This document shows, piece after piece, positions 37,238 through 48,290 of a DNA stretch of 64,000 nucleotides. The notes beneath the pieces were generated by a model, which did no database searches, was not told where the DNA came from, and worked only from the letters and a program-made list of their open reading frames with translations. Source of the DNA: Otis tarda (Eukaryota; Chordata; Aves; Otidiformes; Otididae); assembly GCA_026413225.1 (NCBI GenBank), contig CM048572.1, positions 9,052,001 to 9,116,000 on the forward strand, written 5' to 3'. The translations under genes were made by a program, and so were the position numbers. Position 1 is the first letter of the stretch. Every line of letters starts with the position of its first letter.

Positions 37238-38729
37238 ATTGAGGGACACAAAAAGCTCTACTGTTGCTTTAGAGGAGCCATCATCATCTAATAAATAACC
37301 AGTGAACAAGGTTTGTTGATCTGAAAAAAAAAATCAACTCCAGACCAACGACTCCATCATAGTCACAGATAGGATATTAATCTCCTAATAATATGTCCAA
37401 CTTCCTTTAAACTGGAGGAATTCTGCCTCTTTCCACAGATGCAAGGCGTTCTTTCTGGGTTTAGTTTTTTCTGGTTTTGCTTATGTCTTTACAAGGTAGG
37501 CATCTAATTCAGGTGCTCAACCACTTTCCCCTCAGGGCACCCATCTCTTCCCATTGGCTTTGTTGAGCATCCAACTTTCATCCTGTGAAGGATGCCTACC
37601 TTAAATTGGGGTCTGATATCACAAAGCATTCACCAAAGAAAAACAGCTTATGGCATTGCCACCCCAGCTGTCCCCCGTGTTGGACCCAGCCCTGGAGCAT
37701 TCCAGCCCTCCCATTCAGCTGCACTGTGAACTCTGTCAAGACACTGGTCCAAGCTAGAAAAAAAAACCCAGCCATTTTAAAGGCCAAATTATTTTCCTCA
37801 ATCCGCTTCACAAAGCAGCCCAACACCTGTATTGGTCTGCCAGCGAGGTCAGCACACAACAGGGAGATAGACAAGGGTGATGGAGGAAGGAGAGGCAGGA
37901 GCTGACAAAGCTGCTGTCACCCTTGCAGTGTCCATGGGCTGGCTGAGGTGCCCCAAGCAGCCTCAGCACCCATCACATGCCAGCAAGAAAACCAGTAGGA
38001 TCCGTGAAAGGAGTACTACTGAACTTTGGTTCAAAATTACTTATCCCGAACCCTCTAAGCTAATTAAAGCAATGATCTGGCTCTTAACTTGTCATGTCCC
38101 TGAACTCATGCTATCCACAGCCAGCTGCATTTATGCTATCACATTATTTGCAGCATCTGCTTTACAAAGTTTATCAAAAAGAGTAGGCACAGTATTTGGG
38201 ATATAATAAGCACCAAACACCAAATTGTACCGTTAATCTGTACATGCATTTTCCGTGAAAATGGAAATAAGTAACTCAAAACCTAAGTGTAATTACATAA
38301 TCAGCATTGCCACCACTGCTACTTGCAAGTAAATGCACATCCAAATGGAGATCTCAGAAACAGAAAAATCACAGTTCGTGAATGCACAATTTCACAGAGC
38401 AAAGACATCTGCAATGATTAGCTTAATTATTTTTTATTAAAATACTAAAATATCACATGAAATTATAAGTATCAGTTTGGCAAACACGGCATGCCACAGC
38501 TATTCAGAGTGCTACTACAGAGTTATGTTTCTATTTGAAGAAGAGAAACAAATAGACACACGCAGACATAAATATTATTTTTCTGGCTAAGCACTGGCAT
38601 CAGAGACACTATCAGTTCTCTCCCATTCAGCCCCAACAGTTTTCTTTAAAGCAGTCCCCGAGCTCTTTGCAATCAGTCCTTAGTGGCTCTCTAGCCCTAC
38701 GTCATTCTAGAAAAGCAAAGAGAGCTGCA

Positions 38730-38850
38730 CCCACTTCATGGGGGAGACAGCTGAGGCACACGCTGGGCTGTGCAAGTTGCCCAAGGCCAAACAAGAAATC
38801 TGTGGCCAAGATAATATTCTGCATGACTTGGACCTTTAAAATAAAGGCTA
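38730..38850 (-). repeat. MIR-like SINE relic, minus orientation
   Basis: The plus strand carries 'catgggggagacagctgagg', 'cacacgctgggctgtgcaag' and 'ttgcccaaggccaaacaag'. This parallels the reverse complement of MIR ('atggggagactgaggcacagag ... acttgcccaaggtcacacag'). The conserved 'ttgcccaagg' core is intact. Confidence 0.6.
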
Positions 38851-40640
38851 GCAAATCTCGAGACAACTTGATTTCTGCTATACTCCAACCCCACTAACAC
38901 AAGTGAACTGTGCTGAGGAAAACTACAGAAGTCTTTCCCCCCTCCTATCTGCCAGCAAAGGAAAAGGGGCCATGATGCAGAGGAACTTAATATTCCCTGC
39001 ATTTTAGATTATCTTGAAGATGGGTAAAACATGGCCCGTGCATGGCTTACTGCTTCCTTCAGGGAAGGACTATACACACTATACACAAGGCAACGTTATT
39101 TGTCTATTTGTTCTAATAAAGAATCTTCTTTCACTATTTCAATGGCAACAGGGATTTCTCGTCCTCCCAATTTAAATTAAGTAATTTTTCTAGTGTATCG
39201 AATTACTGAGTTATGGCTAATGTGTCTTTGATTCACTGTTCCCGCAGAAGCTGAACAGGCTCCTACTCCGTCCCACCCAGCCAGGACTCGCAGCCCTCCA
39301 CCCCTCAGAGTCCTCGCTGCTGTATGAGCATAAATAGGAGAGGATCAGAATTTACCTTCAACTGCTGCAAACTGTGAAAGGAGCAGATAAGCTTCCTGTG
39401 CAGCCACCCCCGCGCCAGGGGCAATACCCTTTGATTTTAAGATTTCATTTCACTGTACAGCAATTCGCCTCTCATGGGGCTTGAGCTCACCCCCAGCACC
39501 GCCACGAAGCATTGCACCCCTGCCCTCTCCTCCCAGGACTCCTTTTGCAGTGGGCACCACAGATTTTATTTCAGCTTCTCTTCAAAACTGTCATTATTGA
39601 AATCTTCCTCAAGGAACAAGCCTTCCCCCCTGCTGCACACCTTCTTCTCTTGATTGAGGGATGTGAAAAAGTGCAAGAGTCGGCAACACTGAAAATAAGC
39701 AGTGCCTCTGGGTTAACACAACATAGGAATTCCCAGGCCTTTAGGGTTTACATTCAATTCTGTCGAAGTGGAGAATGATTTAAAATCCATCAAGTTCCAA
39801 ACTAATACTTTATTATAGATTTATTTCAAGGAGGCCAATGAAATGAAACAAATAGGCTAACGAGCTAGAAATTCAAACACAGAGGGGGGAAAACCCCCAA
39901 ACTCCTTCTTTTGAGAGTGCAAAACTGGATTCCTGGTTAATAAAGCAGATGCTTTTATTAATGTCCAGAGAACAGCTGAAGTGGGGCAATAATTGGCAGG
40001 GACTGACCTTGGACTAATTTGAACAAACCAAATTCAAAGGAAACTTGTGCTTTCATGAAGCACCTCTCTCTCTATTCACATTCCTCTATCCCAAGCATAA
40101 ATTTTTTAAACAAAAACGCTATCCTATGAAGGGATTTGAGGTTTTGACGTGGTTGAATTGTTTATCTCTAAAAACAAACTTTTGTGCTTTGCTCCCCCCC
40201 CACCCCGAATATACACATTGCCAAAAATTCCCACAAGTTAAATGATAGAATTGTCTTCGAATGGCACCAGTACCAAAGCTTACTGCTAATGAGTTGCAGA
40301 TCTGCATCATAATTGAACATCCAGATTTCCATTTACAAAAGAAGGATGTGGTCAACAAGAACAAATAACAGTACAGAGCCAAAAAAATAATAATTAAGAA
40401 ATTTGCGGAGTCGAGAGTACAGTAACTGACACAAACATCAGTGTAATTGCTGAAGACACGCTGCATGAAAAGACTAATCAATATGGGCAATGTTTCATTC
40501 TCCCTGACTCCAGAAACGATGCGTGCTAATATCAGCTCTAATTGTACAATCTCCGAGAAATGCTGGCCATGTTTCACGCTCCTTTCCCCCTTCGCAAGGC
40601 AAAAGTCCTTGGGAAGTTATTTTCATTCTCCCAAGTAATA

Positions 40641-40661
40641 ACGCACGCACACACACACACA
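40641..40661. repeat. Short CA microsatellite beside a G run
   Basis: It starts with CGCACG-type units and continues as (CA)n for about 20 bases, followed shortly by a run of eight to nine G near 40669-40677. This is simple sequence. Confidence 0.9.
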
Positions 40662-41449
40662 AAGAAGACGGGGGGGGAAAAAATGACCCAAATAAAAGAA
40701 ATTAAGCTTGCCGTAATGTCTGTGTTTCATGTTAACAGGCTGACTGTCCTGCTGGGTTGTCCATAATACTCTATCACAAGCACTGTCAGGGGCCCATGCT
40801 GGGTGGCTAATTAAAACAATTACAAAGACAAAGAAGGTATCAATAGCATTCCAAGCAGCAAACAAAGAGATAAAGTAGTGAAGATTTAAATCATCAACGG
40901 TCGATCTCTTCAGGACAGTTTTGATGTGGGGACCCCGTCCCAGCGCTCTCCAGACCAGGCTGCTGGCCGGTTCTGGGATTTTATTTCCTTACAAAAGGTG
41001 CGGGAATGGTCCGGTCTTTAAAAGCAGTTTCTAGAAATTGCAGTGCAGTAAGGCTTTACTGTTTGGAAATTTCTGACTCGTAAACTTGGGATAGTTTTGT
41101 ATTCGGTTTTACAAGATGATTTGTTTAAAGCTCACTAAACAGATTATGGATTTTACCAATAAACCCCATCTCTTTTCTACCAGCAATTACAGGCATAAAC
41201 CAGAAATGCTTCAGTTTCAATTCTAGGTTTTCACAGGCGGGGAGGATAAACATATATCATGGAGGGAATCAATAGGAGGAGAATAGATGGCTGCATAAAT
41301 TAGACAAGTTTCTCAGATTCTGTTAAAGATTTTCCCAAAAGTTTTTATAAAGACAATTCCACAGAGCAGTCTATATATAGGAAAATGGTAAGCAATCTTC
41401 AAGTGTTTGCAAGCCAAGCTGTAGTAATACTTTAGACAAACACGCTTAC

Positions 41450-41493
41450 CTTGATTGAAGAGTGTAAACAGTAACAGTTGTTTTTCTCATACA
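41450..41493 (-). other. Exon-like 44-bp segment with strong splice sites
   Basis: The minus-strand acceptor is CTGCCTTTATTTTAG (AG at 41494-41495) and the donor is ATCAAG|GTAAGC (GT at 41448-41449); both are near consensus. Two frames are open. Entered at phase 0 from 42147-42222 it reads CMRKTTVTVYTLQS and leaves at phase 2. The other frame reads YEKNNCYCLHSSIK. It could be a small coding exon, a non-coding RNA exon, or chance. Confidence 0.25.
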
Positions 41494-42146
41494 CTAAAAT
41501 AAAGGCAGCTCCTCGAAAAGCACCGTTTCATTTCATACAATCTATATGCCCCAGCACAAAAAGTTACTTTACAGAAAAACACTTTCTAACAAAAAGCTTT
41601 TTAAAAGCTTTTGTTATACTGATTTAGTTATCTACGGGACAGTTTGCCCAAGGCTTACTTAAAACTATATAGCAAAGGGAGTTTTGTATAGGCAAAAAGT
41701 TATGTGAGTTTACAGGAGTTTCATTTGCTAAATTAATCAGAGTAAACCAAAAAGCAGAGCTGGGTGTGTCAGCTCTGTAAATGCATTCTGACTTCCACTC
41801 AGCTGTTCTTTTAATCATCAGGATAAAGAGCCAAAAACTCCAATTAGCCAACAAGAAACCTTGAGGGGCAATGACAGCTTTTTCTGATTGCTTCCTCTGA
41901 TGGAAGAAAAGTGGTTGGGAATGCAACAGTTAGAGATCAGCAGCTGAAATAAATAAGTAAATAGGCAAATACACAGTTAACATGGAAAACTACAAATATG
42001 GACCATTTTTCTTAAGAAGTGTGCCTTCAAAAATGCTTTAATAAACTTGGAATAAAAACTTACATTAAAGTGTTTACATGAATGTGCCATTTCCCTTCAA
42101 ACAACCACTGCAACTGCTATTACAAAGATACAACCACTCTACTCAC

Positions 42147-42222
42147 ATTCGAAAAATTAAAGGTTATGGATGGTAAAGGAGGATCTCTGTTTTCAATGGA
42201 TTCTGACAACTCTGTAGACAGC
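42147..42222 (-). other. Exon-like 76-bp segment with strong splice sites and one open frame
   Basis: The minus-strand acceptor is TATGTTTTTTCAG (AG at 42223-42224), with a near-ideal pyrimidine tract. The donor is TCGAAT|GTGAGT (GT at 42145-42146). Of three frames only one is open across the whole segment. It reads LSTELSESIENRDPPLPS and then ITFNFSN, including an N-F-S glycosylation-type triplet. It enters at phase 2 and leaves at phase 0, compatible with the downstream 41450-41493 segment. This is one of the best exon candidates outside the left-end cluster. The family is unidentified. Confidence 0.32.
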
Positions 42223-45200
42223 CTGAAAAAAACATAATTCTTTGTGAAAGAAGATCGTAAATCTGATTTTCACTGCAGCCTCTGTTTGCCTATATTTCTG
42301 TATGTACAATTCTGTGTTGATGCTGAAAGTTCCCCACAACAGGGTAAAGGGAACAGAATGTAGTTTTGTAGCTTATTAAACACATTTTTACGTGGGGAAG
42401 ATTATTGTGTTTATTGCCTGAGCATTGCAAAATGTAATAGAGGTAAGAAAGACACAAACTCTGAATTAGGGTAGCAAAGGAGCTCTCACAATTTATTTTG
42501 AACTGAATGACCAGTAAGATCTATTTGATTTTTTTAATACATCCAAAACTTAATATGACATTCTGAACAGCTTTCAATAAATGATTGTCATTATTATTCT
42601 TTCACAGCAAAAGCTCCATGAAACCTCCAATTTCTGTTGGGAGATTTGAGGCTAATTTTGTGGTAACTTCTAGAGGAGCAAGATATGAATAACCTGAGGA
42701 TTTAATAAATGAGTGACTCTCAAACATCAGAAGGATTAAGCTGACACTAAGCAGTTTGACTACAAGCTTTGTTGCCAAACAGAAAAAACACATTACTCTT
42801 AAAACAGAAACATAAGCAAACGATGAATTCATTTAAAACCTGAAAATTCTTCTCACTGGACTGAGCCTAATTTGTTAACTGGAATCCAAACCCCGACAAA
42901 ACTGGCACCGTTTAGATTTTTATGGCAATTATTTTGCACAGCTCCAAATCAACCTCTTTCCAGATGTGTAGAAGGAGTATTACACAAGGCTATTCACTTT
43001 ATAAGTTTGACAACAGAAAACGATTCCAGCAATTTCTGCTGGTTTTCTGTCTCAGGGTATCTGAGGAGGGAGGAAAATGCTCCTCCTCATGTTATCGTGG
43101 GTCCATACATGTCTCGTAGTCACCCTGTTCCCAGCCCATTGGTATCAAAGCTGCCGATGTCCTCACTTGCGCGTTGTGAATCTGCCTCCGTTGGCCACCT
43201 ATAAATCCCAGCACGTTAAGCACTGCTCCCATGTCATCACGCCGACTCCCGACATTGATCTATTTATTCTGTAGTTGATATCATGACCAAGAGAAGGAGA
43301 TTAGGTTTAGGAGTAAATGTCAGGTCACTGAATCAAAGTAAAGAGGAAAAAAGGAAGATTCGCCGGCCACGTGTGTGTTATATATTAAAGCTGTTGCTCC
43401 CATAGCAAAATCTTCCCTTATACATTCTCCTGTGTTTTCCTCCCTTTGCCAGTTTTATAAAGCCTCTGTTGGCCATTCTGGTTGTAAAAGGGAAAACATG
43501 AATTAGTTTTCTTAGCTACAAGTTGCAGATATCAGCAATATTACATCATACAGTTTTCTGAAGAGGCTCCATCCACTCAATTTTCTGAGAAAAACAAAAC
43601 TTGTCCCTGAATTTTATTAACCAGTGCAATTACTTTTAACAGGTCAGGAAGAAAGACAAGGACTTTAAGCCCTGTTTGTATAATAATGGAAACACTGTGG
43701 TTTCTATTCAGGGCTAACTCTTAAAACATCACATCTTTTGTCTCTGGCCACCAGCAGTAGCTATATAATCCCTGACCCACAATAGTGCTCTGTAACGCTC
43801 GCCTTGGCTACTGTCTAAATTCTTGCCAAGCTTTTCATCATATCCACAGAAAAGAGACTAAATTAATATAACTGCTAACTTCAGTTCATACAACTGTTGT
43901 GAACACTCATTAGTAAAGCATGTAGGTCCATTTTGTAATAACATCTGAATCCAGAGCGGACCGTTCAATTCTCCTTGCCTCCGTGTGTTACAGTCAGGGC
44001 ATGGTCACCTATTGCTCAGTGCTTGTACAAACCGCAGGGCAGGAGATCTGGCTGCAAGGCTTCCCTGCAAAAACCTTCTCAGCCTTGCTGCCACTCATTC
44101 ACTAGGAAAAGCACCATATACAACTGTGAAAAGAGCCAATATAGATATGTACTTGATGACTTGGATTGTTTAATCTCACAGCCAAAGGGGAATGAGTCTG
44201 GAAAGGAATGAAAACATTTTAAATGCTTAGCTATTGGGGAACTTCTTGAAGCTTTTCTGAAAGTTTTGGGCATGTTTACAAATTTCTTCTTTCACGACAC
44301 AAAAGCAAAACAGGATTCTGTAGTTATGCTTTACTGTGATAAAGGTTGTTTTGCTGTTATGGAGGTACACTTAAGAAGTATACAATACCCATAAAGTGCG
44401 ATTCTGTGGCAATTTTCAAAAGTGTGAGAGCTGGGTGTTCAGCTCCTGGAGGAAGTTCCTTGGGTATGCACGTAACTTTATGTCGACACAGCTGATTCTA
44501 GAGCATGCTGCTAGGTTGAAGGGAGGGTGGGTGAGATGCCCATACACCATTGCCATGGTGGGTGGCCCTTGTTCTTGGAGCCCCTACTCACCTAGAGTTG
44601 CAAGCCACACACAAGACTAGCGTACATCAAATTAATTCACTCTGCTCCTGCTTCGTATTTTTCTGTGAGCTCCACACTGTTTAATTGTATGAGGATTAAG
44701 ATACTCTCACTGTACTTAATGCCTGACAATTTTCCTGCAGCAGGACCGGTTCCTTACCAAGTGTGCTTGGTGGCAGAAGTTATCTGAACTACATGACAGC
44801 AAGAGGTGGGGAAAGAAAATAGAGCAATTCCAGATAAAAACCTGGGACAATTAATACTCTAATGAATTCACCAGTCAGCTTTGGAGATACTCTGCAGACG
44901 GGAATGAGGGCTGGGAAACTGAGCTTCTCTTTCAGAAGAAAAGTTCCAGATTTGATAAATTAATCAGTTGTTGAGCTGCACCACAGGCTGTGCCAAAAGC
45001 CCCCTTAGCAGTACCCCAGACTGAGAACTGCGATCTGGAGAAGCTTTGCTGTAGCTGGAGGCTGGCTGGAGCCAAGGAGGGACCATGGGGCTGCACCCCA
45101 GCCACTAGCTGAAAGCAAGGCCTTGGGCTTCAGCCCCTGCTTCTGTGTCCTGTCCAGAGACGGTTTTACATAAAGCACAGAAAGAGTCCTAAGAGCAGGG

Positions 45201-48180
45201 GCCAGGGACCAGCAACTGTGGGGTTTTTCCCTCACAAGAGACGAGGCTCTGGGGCACATGCATCACACTGGTTACCACTCACGATGGATGAAACTGCATC
45301 TGAACGCCTTGGAACAGACAAAGACAGAGAGCACAAACTATTTTCTCAGTAATGGCTCTTAGCAATAAAGCATAGCGGAGGAGGGCACAACCACATCTTC
45401 TGGCAGCAAACTTCTAAAGGAAGAGTGCGAACTGCCTCTAAGAGCAACACATTTGTGATGTTTCTGGACTTTCAGTTACAGGTGAACACAGGTACACCAC
45501 TGCTGGCCTCCACAAGGCATTGCAGGCATCCAAGAGTTGTCTTCAGCATTTCCTATTGGCTTGATTCAGGGCTCCATGCTCAGCAAAGCCTTTTTATCCA
45601 TGCTGTTGTGAGCTGCTGAGTTTTCTCCTTGCAAACAGCAAGAAATCTTGCACCCTTCAGCACTTGAAATATCGTGCCAGAGCATTACACTAATGTTGCC
45701 TTAGGGAAGGGGACTGGATCTGGCCAAACATCCAAAATTCATTTTTTTCCTTCAATTCCAGAACTCTGTGTATATTGCTGATATAGTGACAAGTTTTCTG
45801 ACTGTGTAACTGCTGTGATTTGTTGTTCCTCTGGGCAACAAGGGTTTAGTAGTGTCTGTCTAGGCATTGTCGTGGATAATTTCAGAAGTTAGAGCGTCCC
45901 CCTAACAGAATTCCTAGGGGAAACAAAACTAAAGTTGCTAAATAACAGAAGAACTAAAGCTGCTATGTTTAAAATAATTCTAATGGGCATCAAATTAAAA
46001 ATTCCCTAAGAAATAATTCCTTCTACTTTTAATAACCGTTTCAGAGTTAGAAACCTTTTCTATTTTATCAATCTGCTTAAAATTCTTGCCCCCAGCAGGA
46101 AAGAATCTCAATCAGAGGGAGACAAACATTCATTAAGCCTTGTACAATAAACCTGCTCTGCAGCCGAAGTGCTATTAATATCATTTTACAGAAAGAGGAA
46201 ATGGAAGAATAGGGAGATGGGAGTAACTTGCTTGGGGTCACAAAAAGGTTCATGAAACCATGGTAAAGTAGTAAACCTTGAATCAGAGACCTCAACTATA
46301 ACCCAGAGCCAGCATGCCCTCTCTTACCGTGCTCTTCCACATTGGCTGTGGTTACCATTCATTACTCTTGGGTTTTTTTTCCCCTTTAAAGCAATAAGTT
46401 TAAGATGTGAATAGTTTGTTTTATTGAAGATCTAAACATTTAACACTAGTCCTTTAAAGTTTCACTCCACAACACAAAATAATTTTTTTTTTAATATATA
46501 CTCACTTATTTTCCTAATTAACGAGCACTATTAAAGAGGTGTCCACTCCCCCACTTTGGCCATAATCTTTCTCTTCCCCAGTGAAAATAACTCTGAGCAA
46601 CTTGACATACAGCAGCTTTTCTGTTTTGGCAAATCTGTGCCAGCACAAGTGTGCTGTGAATCCTCATCAAGTGAAAAGAGACAGAACTGAGCTGTAGGAC
46701 GACAGCTTTGCTGATGTATGATTTACATCACCTTAGCTGTTAGTATGTGACTTGTGGCTGTCCTGTTTGCTGCTGGGAAGATGCTGTTCAGTGATAACTG
46801 ATGCCTTTTCCAAAAGCCACAAGCGGACTCCTATAGCCACTTGAAGTAGTTTTACTGGTAAGGCAGTAACATGGAGACCAGATCCTAATTAAACATCTAT
46901 AGAATTATACGGAAAAAAGTTCCTGTGTGAGAAGATGGAACAACTGGTGCAATAGAAAAAACTCCAAAACAATAGAGTAACAGATTTGATAGATGTTGTC
47001 ACAGATTTTTACTTCAGAAAAGTATGCTTTCATTTTTGAAAGTTGTACATTTATTTTGCTTATATGAATAAGATATAGCTATAGAGCTGTTCATATGATG
47101 TTATACTGGCTAGACAGGAAAGAGTAGGTTAGTGCAAAGATAGCTTAAACTACAGCATCCGAAAAATATTAAGAAAATCATAATGAAGGGTTTTACAGAA
47201 ATATAATTTCAATTTAGCAACTGTAAATATGGACAGATGAGATCAAAGACAGAATATCTTTTCCAGTTTAATCTTTCTTTACTGCCAGATGCTCAGGGGA
47301 CATGCGGCATGTCTTAATACACTACTGTAGAACTTGTGTTATTTTCTTGCCTTTTCATTGCCCAAACACTTGCTTAACAGAAAAGACAAGTCTGGCACCA
47401 ATCCCAGCTATACAGATGTCAGTATGATGGATCCTACAGACCCAATTTAAAGATTCCTGGAAGGTGTCAGCTGTCTCTTACTTTGGCAAAGTTCAGGATG
47501 GAACCAACAAGATCAGAAACAACTGAAAGCTAAAGAGTCGGCAGCCCGAGGCCTGGCACTGGTTATCACACATCAGCTGGCTTAGTACAGTCCTATCCCA
47601 CTGCACATGTAAAACAAAACATTAGTTTAACACTGTTCACAGGGGTTTATACTGGTGGATTTTACCATAGCCGTGCCACTGCCCAGCCTTGCAGTCAGTT
47701 AGAGCAGCTTGGTGGATAAGCAATAAGGTTGTACCGGCCCCCAAGGCCTGTCCAGGTCCCCAGAAATCTCCCCGCAGTGTCCCATAGTGCCAGGGGCTGC
47801 AGAGACCCATGCTGGGGCAGGTAAAACGCACTGTCCTACAAAACAGCTTTCTACCAATTGCATCCATCCATGCCCATTCGATGCTAGTATCTCAGTACAG
47901 ACATTAAAACCATCACAGCCCTGTTGCTAAAATAAATGTATTACATCCAGGATTCAGATCAGGCAAAGGGGGAGAGAACACGCAGATGCCTGAAACCAGC
48001 CAAGAAGAGGCCAACACCTCAGAGCGGGCTTCAGCAACTCAGCACAAGGCACGTGGAGCGGTGAATCATAAAAGAAAGGTGGCGGTGAAAAACAGAGGAG
48101 TGAAAAATACTGAGATGCTTAACATATCCCTCACAACAAAGCCAGCTCTTGGGTGGGCCCTCACACGAGGGCTATTTCAG
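42223..48180. other. No gene recognised
   Basis: This is non-coding sequence with a MIR-like relic at 46165-46322. Open frames up to about 110 codons (42872-43204, plus) lack recognisable features. A T-rich and A-rich run lies around 46486-46500. Confidence 0.6.
46165..46322 (-). repeat. MIR SINE relic, minus orientation
   Basis: The plus strand reads 'gctattaatatcattttaca', 'gaaagaggaaatgga', 'gggagtaacttgcttggggtc' (split here as motifs) and then 'aatcagagacctcaactata' and 'acccagagcc'. The order and spacing follow the reverse complement of MIR: 'cattttacagatgaggaaac', 'taagtaacttgcccaaggtc', and so on. This is the clearest of the ancient SINE relics here. Confidence 0.7.
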
Positions 48181-48290
48181 GCAGCTTGCGCACCACACGG
48201 CCGCTGCTGCGCAGAGCCCGGCTTCATTTCCCAGCACCGCGAGCCGCTGCGGCACTCGCCTTCTCTTCCTGCACTTCCCGTTTATGTCGG
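48181..48290. promoter_or_regulatory. Small CpG-rich patch
   Basis: About twelve CpG dinucleotides fall within 110 bp, against a background where CpG is rare. The core around 48187-48258 is GC-rich (CGGCCGCTGCTGCGC-like). Long open frames run through it on both strands, as is usual for CpG-rich sequence. It could be a minor promoter, an unmethylated regulatory site, or a GC-rich exon remnant. No TATA box or start-site motif is clear. Confidence 0.3.

Larger units (their letters stand above)
37238..41449. other. No gene recognised
   Basis: This is non-coding sequence with a MIR-like relic (38730-38850) and a short CA microsatellite (40641-40661). A stretch at 40790-40900 is rich in AACAAAG/ACAAAG strings of SOX/TCF type. 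No coding segment could be supported. Confidence 0.6.

Noticed and set aside
39356-39371. Possible 16-bp microexon (minus strand) between a strong acceptor and GTAAAT
   Set aside because: It is too short to judge; splice-like pairs this close are expected by chance in 64 kb, and no neighbouring exon in phase was found.
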